Assembly: GCA_964352375.1 (NCBI GenBank)
Contig: CAYGSA010000044.1
Coordinates: 1-13,820 of the forward strand
Direction of reading: 5' to 3'
Origin: UBA1672 sp964352375
Lineage (GTDB): Bacteria; Pseudomonadota; Alphaproteobacteria; Micavibrionales; Micavibrionaceae
Length of the DNA: 13,820 bases
The notes beneath the pieces were generated by a model. It did no database searches. It was not told the DNA's origin and was given only the letters and a program-made list of their open reading frames with translations. The translations under genes were made by a program, and so were the position numbers. Position 1 is the first letter of the stretch. Each line of letters starts with the position of its first letter. Below are positions 8,471-13,820 of the stretch, one piece after another.

Positions 8471-9112
8471 TTTTTTACGATAGCGCCATTTTTTACGAAG
8501 ATCAAAGGCTAAAGATCCACCTATCAACACACAAATACCTGAAACAATCGCCATGTCAGCAACATTAAAGGCAGGCCAGTGGTGACCGTAAAGGTGAAAA
8601 TCTAAAAAGTCGATCACCGCACCAAAACGTGCTCGATCTATAACATTACCAAGCGCGCCACCAATAACAACGGCGTAACAGATGCCCTGAAAATGGCTCT
8701 CTGCCTTCCAAAGCCACACAAGGAAGAGGCCTGTAATCGCAAGAGCAATAGCAATCAGAATAAGGTAAGTATGCCCGCCACCCCCGCTGAACAGGCTGAA
8801 GCTCACGCCTGTATTCCACGCCATCACTAAATTGAAATAGGATGTAATAGGCATATAATAATAAGGTAGGCGCTCATGCGCATTGATGATCCAATCGGCA
8901 AAGCTCTGCCCATCCGCGCCAAAAACCCGCGGCACGAATATATTTTGCGTCACATGCCATTTGCTGAGTTGGTCAAAAGCAATAATGAAGACAGAAATAA
9001 GCAGCCAAAAACCCCTGTTTTTCCGAATATCCCATACAGTCTGACGCGCACGCTCAGCGGCATAAGCGTGTTTGCGATCCTGCATGGCGCGGTGCTCTTC
9101 TGGGTCAAGCAT
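7946..9112 (-). CDS. lspA: Signal peptidase II (LspA) in frame with a DUF3035 lipoprotein
   Basis: A 388-residue frame joining two normally separate proteins. Residues 1-214 are LspA, the inner-membrane aspartyl protease that cleaves lipoprotein signal peptides: DQLSKW (47-52), NTGVSFSLF (100-108), GNVIDR (155-160, with D159) and FNVAD (182-186, with D186), the last two giving the catalytic aspartates. Membrane segments lie near 35-50, 114-135, 143-156 and 188-205. It is longer than the usual 160-170 because of an N-terminal extension (about 30) and an insertion (60-88). Residues 215-388 are a complete lipoprotein precursor. The junction reads CGT-AAA-AAA-ATG with seven A; one A fewer would give TGA and an ATGA stop/start overlap. 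It may be a real fusion, a slippage site or a base-call error. The ATG at 9112 abuts eight T with only a weak AGG; ATG 9085 is an alternative start. Confidence 0.88.
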   Translation of the reverse strand: MLDPEEHRAMQDRKHAYAAERARQTVWDIRKNRGFWLLISVFIIAFDQLSKWHVTQNIFVPRVFGADGQSFADWIINAHERLPYYYMPITSYFNLVMAWNTGVSFSLFSGGGGHTYLILIAIALAITGLFLVWLWKAESHFQGICYAVVIGGALGNVIDRARFGAVIDFLDFHLYGHHWPAFNVADMAIVSGICVLIGGSLAFDLRKKWRYRKKMKQKKHMGIIALLFLSITLSGCGNLRNSLGLVKESPDEFSVITRAPLEVPPHLILPTPVLGQPRPQEQAAIAQAEQAVFGNVHAKSVVSSSAEDALLKNSGAVNASSDIRSTVNNETRELAERNVPTAQKLINLGRKAEASATVVDAKAEYERLKANKETGKVITEGETPFIEE

Positions 9113-9148
9113 AAAAAAAACCTGCGGCTAAGTTGAACTTGGCCACAG
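9113..9148 (-). terminator. Intrinsic terminator of the buf operon, abutting the lspA start
   Basis: On the minus strand CTGTGGCCAAG (9148-9138) and CTTAGCCGCAG (9132-9122) form an 11-pair stem with one C/A mismatch, one G-T pair and a TTCAA loop. One G and then eight T (9120-9113) follow. This is a good Rho-independent terminator, beginning 19 bases after the doxX stop. The last T touches the ATG of lspA at 9112. Confidence 0.7.
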
Positions 9149-9174
9149 ATTATATCTTATTTAGCGTTAATCAA
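9149..9174 (-). promoter_or_regulatory. Possible lspA promoter with a perfect TATAAT
   Basis: Minus-strand TATAAT lies at 9154-9149 with TTGATT at 9174-9169. The spacing is only 14 bases, short for a sigma-70 type promoter. Its placement, just past the doxX stop and just before the terminator hairpin, would let lspA be transcribed independently of the buf operon, but the hairpin would then be at the mRNA 5' end. Confidence 0.3.
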
Positions 9175-9637
9175 GATGCTTATTCGTCTTCTTCATAACA
9201 AACTTCTGGAATAAACCATCAATCGAAAGAATACGGCCGCCATGAAGCATCGGCACCAACAGTAAAAGCATCCAGAAATAATGCTGCGGGTTCGCCACGC
9301 CGTAATCCTCAGGAACAATATATTGAATAACAATCGTCATAACCAAAAGCCCCGCCGCGCCAACACGCGTAAACAATCCAAGCGCCAGCATCGCAGGAAG
9401 AACCAATTCACCAATCGTGCCACCAATAGCTGCCATATTTGGATCAACGCCAGGAATAGGGTGATAATCCGTAAATGCTTCAACCACATCTTCCCATTGG
9501 TCATTCTGCCAACTTTCAAATTTAAGCACGCCTGACTTCCAAAAAATCAGAGCCATATAAATACGGATTGATAAATTTAAAATCGGCTTAAGCGCCATAT
9601 CCGAGAGTGCAATGAGCCTTGCATAAAGTGAAAACAT
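9167..9637 (-). CDS. DoxX-family membrane protein of the buf operon
   Basis: 156-residue DoxX/DoxD-like integral membrane protein. Four hydrophobic helices lie near residues 19-36, 69-90, 92-108 and 119-134, with the usual family features: RIYMALIFWKSGVLKF after the first helix start, then GxxxELVLPAMLALGLFTRVGAAGL across helices two and three. A clear AAAGGA precedes the ATG at 9637. It is the last gene of the bufA-bufB-bufC-doxX unit, 50 bases after bufC and followed by a terminator. DoxX genes are recurrent fourth members of bufferin operons, with a proposed but unproven membrane or redox role. No cysteines or metal-binding cluster are visible. Confidence 0.85.
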   Translation of the reverse strand: MFSLYARLIALSDMALKPILNLSIRIYMALIFWKSGVLKFESWQNDQWEDVVEAFTDYHPIPGVDPNMAAIGGTIGELVLPAMLALGLFTRVGAAGLLVMTIVIQYIVPEDYGVANPQHYFWMLLLLVPMLHGGRILSIDGLFQKFVMKKTNKHLD

Positions 9638-9687
9638 AATTCTATATCCTTTTGTTAATCCAAACTTTTTCCTGTTAACGACTTCGT

Positions 9688-10467
9688 CTAATACGCCGAA
9701 AAAGTTTCAAGAGAAATATTTTTTTGTAGGAATTTATTGAAATCAAACGCAGGGTAGATGTCCAGTGTTTTTTCTAGCGCACGCCCAAGTGATTCATGGC
9801 TATGAAACTGTTTTAAAATGAAAAATTCATCTTTATCCAGAGAAACGATCTCTACCTCCAAATGAGGTCGATAAACAAGCAAACGCGTTTCATGGCTATG
9901 TGTTAAATCAGGCGCGTCATATTTTTCCTCATTCTCACAGAAATGTTTGATCGCCAAAATCGGATAAGATGATTCAATGAATGTCACCGAAGGGCGCAGC
10001 ATAATTTGAACATCGCTAAGCGCATCTTTAGAAACTCCCGCAAGCGTATCAGGGCGCATCGCCAGATCATCAGGGGCGTAATATGCCGCGTTCACAGCAA
10101 GCTCAAACGTCGCAACATCTGCCAAATAAGGTAAACCCTTCGCGGGCGCATAACTGCGAATAAAATCATCAAACCCTGTGCCATAAGTATGCAAACAACC
10201 AGATGTTGGCGGGGTGTCAAAAATAAATGCCCGCGCCATCGCCTTTAAAAAATCATCACCAACCAGTTTTTCAATCACGGGAAAGGTTGCGCAAAGCGAG
10301 GCTGAAACACTGCCTATGATATTGTTGTGATACACCTTAAGGCGGTCTTCGACGCTGATATCATTATCAACAAAAACATCGCGAAAGTCATCATCAACAT
10401 GGTGCAAATCCGCGGCGGGTTGCAACATGGTGTCTTTGAATGTTTCTTGAAATTTATTCAGCCGCAT
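9688..10467 (-). CDS. bufC: DUF2063 family partner protein of the MNIO enzyme (BufC-type)
   Basis: 259 residues from the chosen start. The N-terminal DUF2063 ('putative DNA-binding') domain includes SVEDRLKVYHNNIIGSVSASL (38-58), a helical FPVIEKLVGDDFLKAMARAF stretch (62-81) and the conserved YGTGFDDFIRSY (95-106). The C-terminal half (about 120-259) is a beta-rich domain ending in FDFNKFLQ. In MNIO peptide-modification systems this partner recruits the precursor to the oxygenase; the old DNA-binding label has no support here. Start choice: the frame is open upstream to an ATG at 10566, deep inside bufB. The ATG at 10467 has GAGAG eight bases before it, fits the family N-terminus and overlaps bufB by 14 bases, typical of translational coupling. 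ATG 10473 is a near alternative. Confidence 0.87.
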   Translation of the reverse strand: MRLNKFQETFKDTMLQPAADLHHVDDDFRDVFVDNDISVEDRLKVYHNNIIGSVSASLCATFPVIEKLVGDDFLKAMARAFIFDTPPTSGCLHTYGTGFDDFIRSYAPAKGLPYLADVATFELAVNAAYYAPDDLAMRPDTLAGVSKDALSDVQIMLRPSVTFIESSYPILAIKHFCENEEKYDAPDLTHSHETRLLVYRPHLEVEIVSLDKDEFFILKQFHSHESLGRALEKTLDIYPAFDFNKFLQKNISLETFSAY

Positions 10468-11362
10468 GTGCATAGCTCTCGACAACAACGCGCTCAATGA
10501 TCTCGCGTGCTTGCGTGGCTTGGTCGACCAAAACTTGTAATTCAGGCAAATCTTGATCCCACTCAATTAATGTCGGCACAGTGCCAATATGGGCGGCGGC
10601 ATGCTCATATAATTCCCAAACCGCATCACAGACTTTCTGGTTATGCGTATCAATCAAAAGTGTGTGATCCCCAACCGCTCGTTCGATGTGACCCGCCAAA
10701 TGCATCTCCATCACGAAATCAGGTTGAATGGTGTTAACATAAGCAACGGGGTCTAATCCGTGATTATGGCTTTGAACATAAATATTATTAATATCAAGCA
10801 ACATCGAACACCCTGTTTTATCACAAAGAGCGTTCATGAAGTCTTGTTCGCTCATCTCGTTCTCTTTAAATGCGATGTAAGTCGATGGGTTTTCAACCAA
10901 AATGCTGCGACCAAAATATTGCTGCACTTGGTCGATATTTTTAGAAAGGCGCTCTAACGTTTCGCGCGTATACGGCAAGGGCAACAAATCATTGAGATGC
11001 GCATTGCCGCTCGCACTCCATGCAACATGGTCGGAAACGATAAACGGGTTATATGTATCAATCAGGTCTTTGAACTGACGAAGGTGGTCTGTATTGACGT
11101 CACTATCGGCGCCCAGTGATAAACCAACACCATGCATGCTCAGGGCATATTTCTCGGCGATTTGGTCAAGATAATGGCGATGCACACCACCACAGAAATA
11201 ATTTTCAGGGTGAACCTCAAACCATCCAAGGTCAGGGTCAGTATCAAGTATTTCTTGATAATGCGCAGACCTAAGCCCTACGCCCACCGGGTGTTTGAGA
11301 GAGGGACCCGATGGACGCGAGGAAAAAGTCTGGATCATTTTAGTATGTGATTCAGACTTCAT
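10454..11362 (-). CDS. bufB: DUF692/MNIO iron-dependent oxidative enzyme (BufB-type)
   Basis: 302-residue TIM-barrel protein of the DUF692 family, now called multinuclear non-heme iron-dependent oxidative enzymes (MNIO), which modify cysteines in ribosomal peptides. The expected metal-site and barrel motifs are all present: GVGLRSAHY (27-35), EVHPENYF (49-56), SMHGVGLSLG (75-84, with H77), SDHVAW (110-115), ENPSTY (157-162), LLDINNIYVQSHNHG (188-202, with D190), HLAGH (221-225), DTHNQKV (238-244) and IEWDQDLP (266-273). Cytosolic. It starts 6 bases after the bufA stop and overlaps bufC, so the three are one translational unit. In the Caulobacter bufferin system the homologue converts precursor cysteines to thiooxazoles; the same reaction is inferred here from gene order and precursor type. 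Confidence 0.93.
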   Translation of the reverse strand: MKSESHTKMIQTFSSRPSGPSLKHPVGVGLRSAHYQEILDTDPDLGWFEVHPENYFCGGVHRHYLDQIAEKYALSMHGVGLSLGADSDVNTDHLRQFKDLIDTYNPFIVSDHVAWSASGNAHLNDLLPLPYTRETLERLSKNIDQVQQYFGRSILVENPSTYIAFKENEMSEQDFMNALCDKTGCSMLLDINNIYVQSHNHGLDPVAYVNTIQPDFVMEMHLAGHIERAVGDHTLLIDTHNQKVCDAVWELYEHAAAHIGTVPTLIEWDQDLPELQVLVDQATQAREIIERVVVESYAHAAE

Positions 11363-11368
11363 GATGAA

Positions 11369-11671
11369 TTACTCTGGCTTTGTGCCTTTTTTATCAAAGT
11401 TTGGCTCAAGTGAACCACCGACAAGCTTTTCACAAGCGCCCGCTGGAAGTTTGATCCACTCAACGCCGCTACCATCAACTGTTGCTTGCGCCGCGCAACC
11501 ATGTGCTTTATCCGCAGAACCACAGCCGTTCTTACCGGCCTTAACAACGCCATAGCATTTCTCTTTGTCTTTCGCAGCATGCGCAGTGTCGGATGTTGCA
11601 ATGTTAATCGCGCCAACTGCCGCAAGAGCAGCCGCACCGGCCAATACTGAATTCAATGTTTTCTTAGTCAT
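11369..11671 (-). CDS. bufA: Bufferin-type precursor peptide (DUF2282)
   Basis: 100-residue small secreted protein of the DUF2282 family. Residues 1-32 are a Sec-type signal peptide (KK at 3-4, alanine-rich core, likely cleavage after AHA at 30-32). The rest holds exactly four cysteines, at 39 (EKCYG), 50 (KNGCG), 59 (AHGCA) and 80 (AGACE), the pattern of class-1 bufferins. In the characterised Caulobacter case the two central cysteines become copper-chelating thiooxazoles and the outer two form a disulfide; the assignment here is by analogy. The C-terminal tail (86-100) is polar and lysine-rich. GAGGA seven bases before the ATG is a strong ribosome site. It is the first gene of the operon with the MNIO enzyme, its partner and DoxX. 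The product probably protects the periplasm by sequestering copper. Confidence 0.88.
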   Translation of the reverse strand: MTKKTLNSVLAGAAALAAVGAINIATSDTAHAAKDKEKCYGVVKAGKNGCGSADKAHGCAAQATVDGSGVEWIKLPAGACEKLVGGSLEPNFDKKGTKPE

Positions 11672-11710
11672 ATTATTTCCTCATATGAAATTTTAAGTTA
11701 CACAAACCAT

Positions 11711-11736
11711 TTCGTGGCTCGATCAAAAGAGGTTAC
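11711..11736 (-). promoter_or_regulatory. SigF-type ECF sigma promoter driving bufA
   Basis: Minus-strand GTAACC (11736-11731) is followed after exactly 16 bases by CGAA (11714-11711). This is letter for letter the GTAACC-N16-CGAA consensus I recall for Caulobacter SigF, an ECF sigma factor that controls the buf operon there and responds to metal and oxidative stress. The predicted start (about 11705) leaves a leader of roughly 35 bases before the bufA ATG at 11671. It is the only such pair I noticed in the window. Confidence 0.75.
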
Positions 11737-11789
11737 ATGCTAAAAAAAATTTCCAATAGAAAAATCGAAATATAAGAGTATAAGAAACT

Positions 11790-12704
11790 ATGGATTTCTT
11801 TGAAGATGTTAAAAATTTACCCGCTAAAGCCCAAGACTGCGTCATTGTCATTGGAAATTTTGATGGTGTACATTTAGGGCATCAGCAACTTTTAAATCAG
11901 GCGCGCGCCATTGCAAATGACCTTGGCAAACAACTCGGCGTACTCACATTTGAACCACACCCCCGCAAACTTTTTCGTCCAGATGAACAGCCAACGCGCA
12001 TTACCCCAATGGCCTTAAAACGTGAGCGCCTTGCCGCAAACGACATAGATCATATGTTCTGCCTGAACTTCAATTGGGATCTCGCCAGCCTTTCTGCGGA
12101 TGATTTTATTCACCGCATATTAAAAGACGGATTAAATGCGGCGCATATTCTTGTCGGCTTTGATTTTAAATTTGGACAAATGCGAGGCGGCACACCAAAA
12201 ACAATTAAGGACGCTGGCCTTCCTGTCACAATAATTGATGAAATCAAAAACGACAGCGCCCAAACATTATCCTCCAGCCGCGTACGCCAACTCTTGCGTC
12301 ACGGCGAAATCAAACAAGCCAACGCCATGCTCGGCTGGGACTGGGAAATCCACGGCGAGATTTTCAAGGGGGATCAACGGGGCAGGGAACTTGGCTACCC
12401 CACCGCCAACATGCCCCTCGGCGATACAGTACATCCCGCCTACGGTATATATGCCTGTTACGCCCAAATAGAGGGCGAAGATGAATGGCACAAAGCCGCA
12501 GCCAATATTGGTATTCGCCCGATGTTCGAAGTAGATACCGCTCAAGTTGAAACGTTCATCTTCGACTTTGACCGCGAGATTTACGGCAAAACAGTGCGCG
12601 TCAAACCCGTGAAACGCCTGCGCAGTGAAGCCAAATTTGATAGCCTCAAAACTTTAATCCAGCAAATGGAAAAAGACTGTAATCAGGCACGGGAGATTCT
12701 CTAG
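11790..12704 (+). CDS. ribF: Bifunctional riboflavin kinase / FAD synthetase
   Basis: 304 residues, close to the usual 305-315. It phosphorylates riboflavin to FMN and adenylates FMN to FAD in the cytosol. The N-terminal adenylyltransferase domain has the nucleotidyltransferase motif GNFDGVHLGHQ (22-32), TFEPHP (53-58), LVGFDFKFG (121-129) and SSSRVRQLL (161-169). The C-terminal flavokinase domain has KGDQRGRELGYPTANM (193-208), GIYAC (219-223), NIGIRPMFE (239-247) and VETFIFDFDREIYGK (253-267), with E254 the expected catalytic residue. Both domains look intact. It diverges from bufA across 118 bases; no strong ribosome site precedes the ATG, only A+T-rich sequence with two TATAAG copies (11771 and 11779) that might serve as a -10 element. 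In many alphaproteobacteria ribF is followed by ileS and lspA; here it is not. Confidence 0.96.
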   Translation: MDFFEDVKNLPAKAQDCVIVIGNFDGVHLGHQQLLNQARAIANDLGKQLGVLTFEPHPRKLFRPDEQPTRITPMALKRERLAANDIDHMFCLNFNWDLASLSADDFIHRILKDGLNAAHILVGFDFKFGQMRGGTPKTIKDAGLPVTIIDEIKNDSAQTLSSSRVRQLLRHGEIKQANAMLGWDWEIHGEIFKGDQRGRELGYPTANMPLGDTVHPAYGIYACYAQIEGEDEWHKAAANIGIRPMFEVDTAQVETFIFDFDREIYGKTVRVKPVKRLRSEAKFDSLKTLIQQMEKDCNQAREIL

Positions 12705-12706
12705 TA

Positions 12707-13627
12707 ATGGAAGTTTTTTTCTCGCTGTTCGTAAATCTCCTTCCACTCTATGCGCTCATCGCGCTGGGGTATTTCTGCAGCAAAAAAATGGGCGTGGAGC
12801 GCGACTCCTTGGCGACATTGGGCATCTACATCTTCATGCCACCCGTTACGTTTGGCTATATCGCGAACCTCGATTTCAAACCTGAATATGTCGCTCTCCC
12901 CGTCTTTTACTACGCCGCCAGCGTCATAATTGGCCTTGGTTTTTTTGCCTTGGGCAAAAAAGTATACGCCGACAAACAAGCCAACCTTATGGCGATGTGT
13001 GCCTCAATGGGTAACACAGGCTATTTCGGCATCCCGCTTGTAATGCTGTTCTTCACCGAAGACATAATCGCGATCTATATTTTCATGATGGTTGGGGGAA
13101 CAATATTCGAATCCACCGTCGGCTATTACATCGCCGCCCGCAGTTCATTCACCGTCAAACAAAGCCTCGTCAAACTTTCTAAATTCCCCGCTATGTACGC
13201 CATGGCTGCGGGGTTCGCATGGAACTACTCTGGCTGGGAATTCCCCGACCTCGCCCATGTCTACTGGACGCACTTTAAGGGGTGCTACGTGATTATCGGT
13301 ATGATGATCCTCGGCGGCGCGCTTGCCCGCATTGATAAACTCGTTTTCGGATGGCGCTTTACCGCTCTGACCTTCGCCGGAAAATTTGCGGTTTTCCCCG
13401 CTTTAGCGCTGGCGTATATCTGGTTCGATAAAACCTATTTCCAAATGCTTGGCGCGGATATCTACACCGCAATCATGATGATGGCCATCACCCCGCCCGC
13501 AGCGAACATCGCCGCCTACGCCGCGCAAATGAACATGGAACCCGAAAAAGCCGCCACCACAATCCTGCTCGGAACCATCTTCGCCCTCATCTATATCCCC
13601 GCCGTGATTTGGGCAATGGGGCTATAA
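12707..13627 (+). CDS. AEC (auxin efflux carrier) family transporter
   Basis: 306-residue polytopic inner-membrane protein of the AEC family (bile/arsenite/riboflavin transporter-like fold), with about ten hydrophobic helices in two inverted halves. The first half contains the discontinuous-helix motif GNTGYFGIPL (102-111). The matching segment of the second half is AITPPAANIAAYAAQMN (260-276), where a proline pair breaks the helix. Residues 82-90 (LGKKVYADK) are a positively charged cytoplasmic loop. The start is 2 bases past the ribF stop (TAG-TA-ATG), with GGGAG 11 bases upstream, so the two genes are surely co-transcribed. AEC members export or import small organic anions; the substrate cannot be read from the sequence. 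A link to flavins would rest only on the neighbouring ribF. Confidence 0.88.
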   Translation: MEVFFSLFVNLLPLYALIALGYFCSKKMGVERDSLATLGIYIFMPPVTFGYIANLDFKPEYVALPVFYYAASVIIGLGFFALGKKVYADKQANLMAMCASMGNTGYFGIPLVMLFFTEDIIAIYIFMMVGGTIFESTVGYYIAARSSFTVKQSLVKLSKFPAMYAMAAGFAWNYSGWEFPDLAHVYWTHFKGCYVIIGMMILGGALARIDKLVFGWRFTALTFAGKFAVFPALALAYIWFDKTYFQMLGADIYTAIMMMAITPPAANIAAYAAQMNMEPEKAATTILLGTIFALIYIPAVIWAMGL

Positions 13628-13820
13628 TCCCCCTTGATATTAGGCGCGCGAGTAGCCATAGTGTGATCATGAAAAACGCGCCGAAAAAAGTACAAGGCAT
13701 AATTATTCGAATTAGAAACCCGGCTCTTGCATAAAACAGAGACCGGGATCAAGCCGTTAAATTTCCATGAAATAATGAACAGATAAGAGGCGCATAAAAG
13801 CGCGTAAGAGTAATGACTGA
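13628..13820. other. Non-coding tail with an imperfect inverted repeat
   Basis: 193 bases after the AEC gene hold no convincing gene on either strand; the longest ATG-started plus-strand frame I found here (ATG at 13670) is about 21 codons. An inverted repeat, CCCGGCTCT (13719-13727) against AGAG-A-CCGGG (13738-13747), makes a nine-pair hairpin with one bulged A and a 10-base loop. It lacks a following T-tract on either strand, so it is not a standard terminator, although its place after a transcription unit suggests some 3'-end role. Confidence 0.4.

Noticed and set aside
10468..10566. N-terminal extension of bufC by 33 residues to an ATG at 10566
   Set aside because: It lies wholly inside the well-conserved C-terminus of bufB, has no ribosome site, and lacks resemblance to the family N-terminus; ATG 10467 has GAGAG at good spacing.
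11359..11637. 92-residue minus-strand frame overlapping bufA, rich in Arg and Leu
   Set aside because: It is an out-of-frame shadow of bufA, which has the signal peptide, the cysteine pattern and the ribosome site.
13643..13682. GGCGCG...CGCGCC inverted repeat after the AEC gene
   Set aside because: Only six pairs with a 28-base loop and no T-tract; likely chance in a G+C-rich patch.
13670..13735. Possible 21-codon plus-strand peptide after the AEC gene
   Set aside because: No ribosome site before its ATG, no conserved features, and it would be one of many chance short frames.

Overview
The window reads as a chromosomal segment of an alphaproteobacterium of moderate G+C. The pointers are lspA followed directly by a DUF3035 lipoprotein and a pair of M16 peptidases, ribF close by, a MutL with an endonuclease motif, and an extracytoplasmic-function (ECF) sigma promoter of the Caulobacter SigF type. 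I cannot name a genus; the Micavibrio/Rhodospirillales neighbourhood is only a guess. I see no insertion sequence, prophage, CRISPR array, tRNA or rRNA.

Layout. Positions 1-11671 are almost entirely minus-strand genes, and 11790-13627 are plus-strand. Reading the minus strand from right to left: (1) a bufferin-type operon, bufA-bufB-bufC-doxX (11671 to 9167). It starts from an apparent ECF sigma promoter and ends in a hairpin with a T-tract. (2) An envelope and metabolism cluster (9112 to 3696): lspA continuous in frame with a DUF3035 lipoprotein, a catalytic M16 peptidase, a second M16 subunit lacking the zinc site, and pgi. (3) After a 121-base gap, a pentapeptide-repeat protein, mutL and a partial membrane-protein gene that runs off the left edge. 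On the plus strand, ribF diverges from bufA and is followed 2 bases later by an AEC-family transporter.

How the genes work together. BufA is an exported small cysteine-containing precursor. BufB (a DUF692/MNIO iron oxygenase) and BufC (DUF2063 partner) are expected to modify its cysteines in the cytoplasm to make a copper-binding peptide, and a DoxX membrane protein completes the unit. LspA cleaves lipoprotein signal peptides, and here it carries a lipoprotein precursor as its own C-terminus. The two M16 proteins look like one heterodimeric periplasmic peptidase. Pgi, MutL and RibF are housekeeping enzymes.

Most notable: the LspA-lipoprotein fusion, which hinges on a run of seven A at the junction; the exact GTAACC-N16-CGAA promoter in front of bufA; a tandemly duplicated pentapeptide protein; and the position of the buf operon between ribF and lspA, where ileS often sits in alphaproteobacteria.
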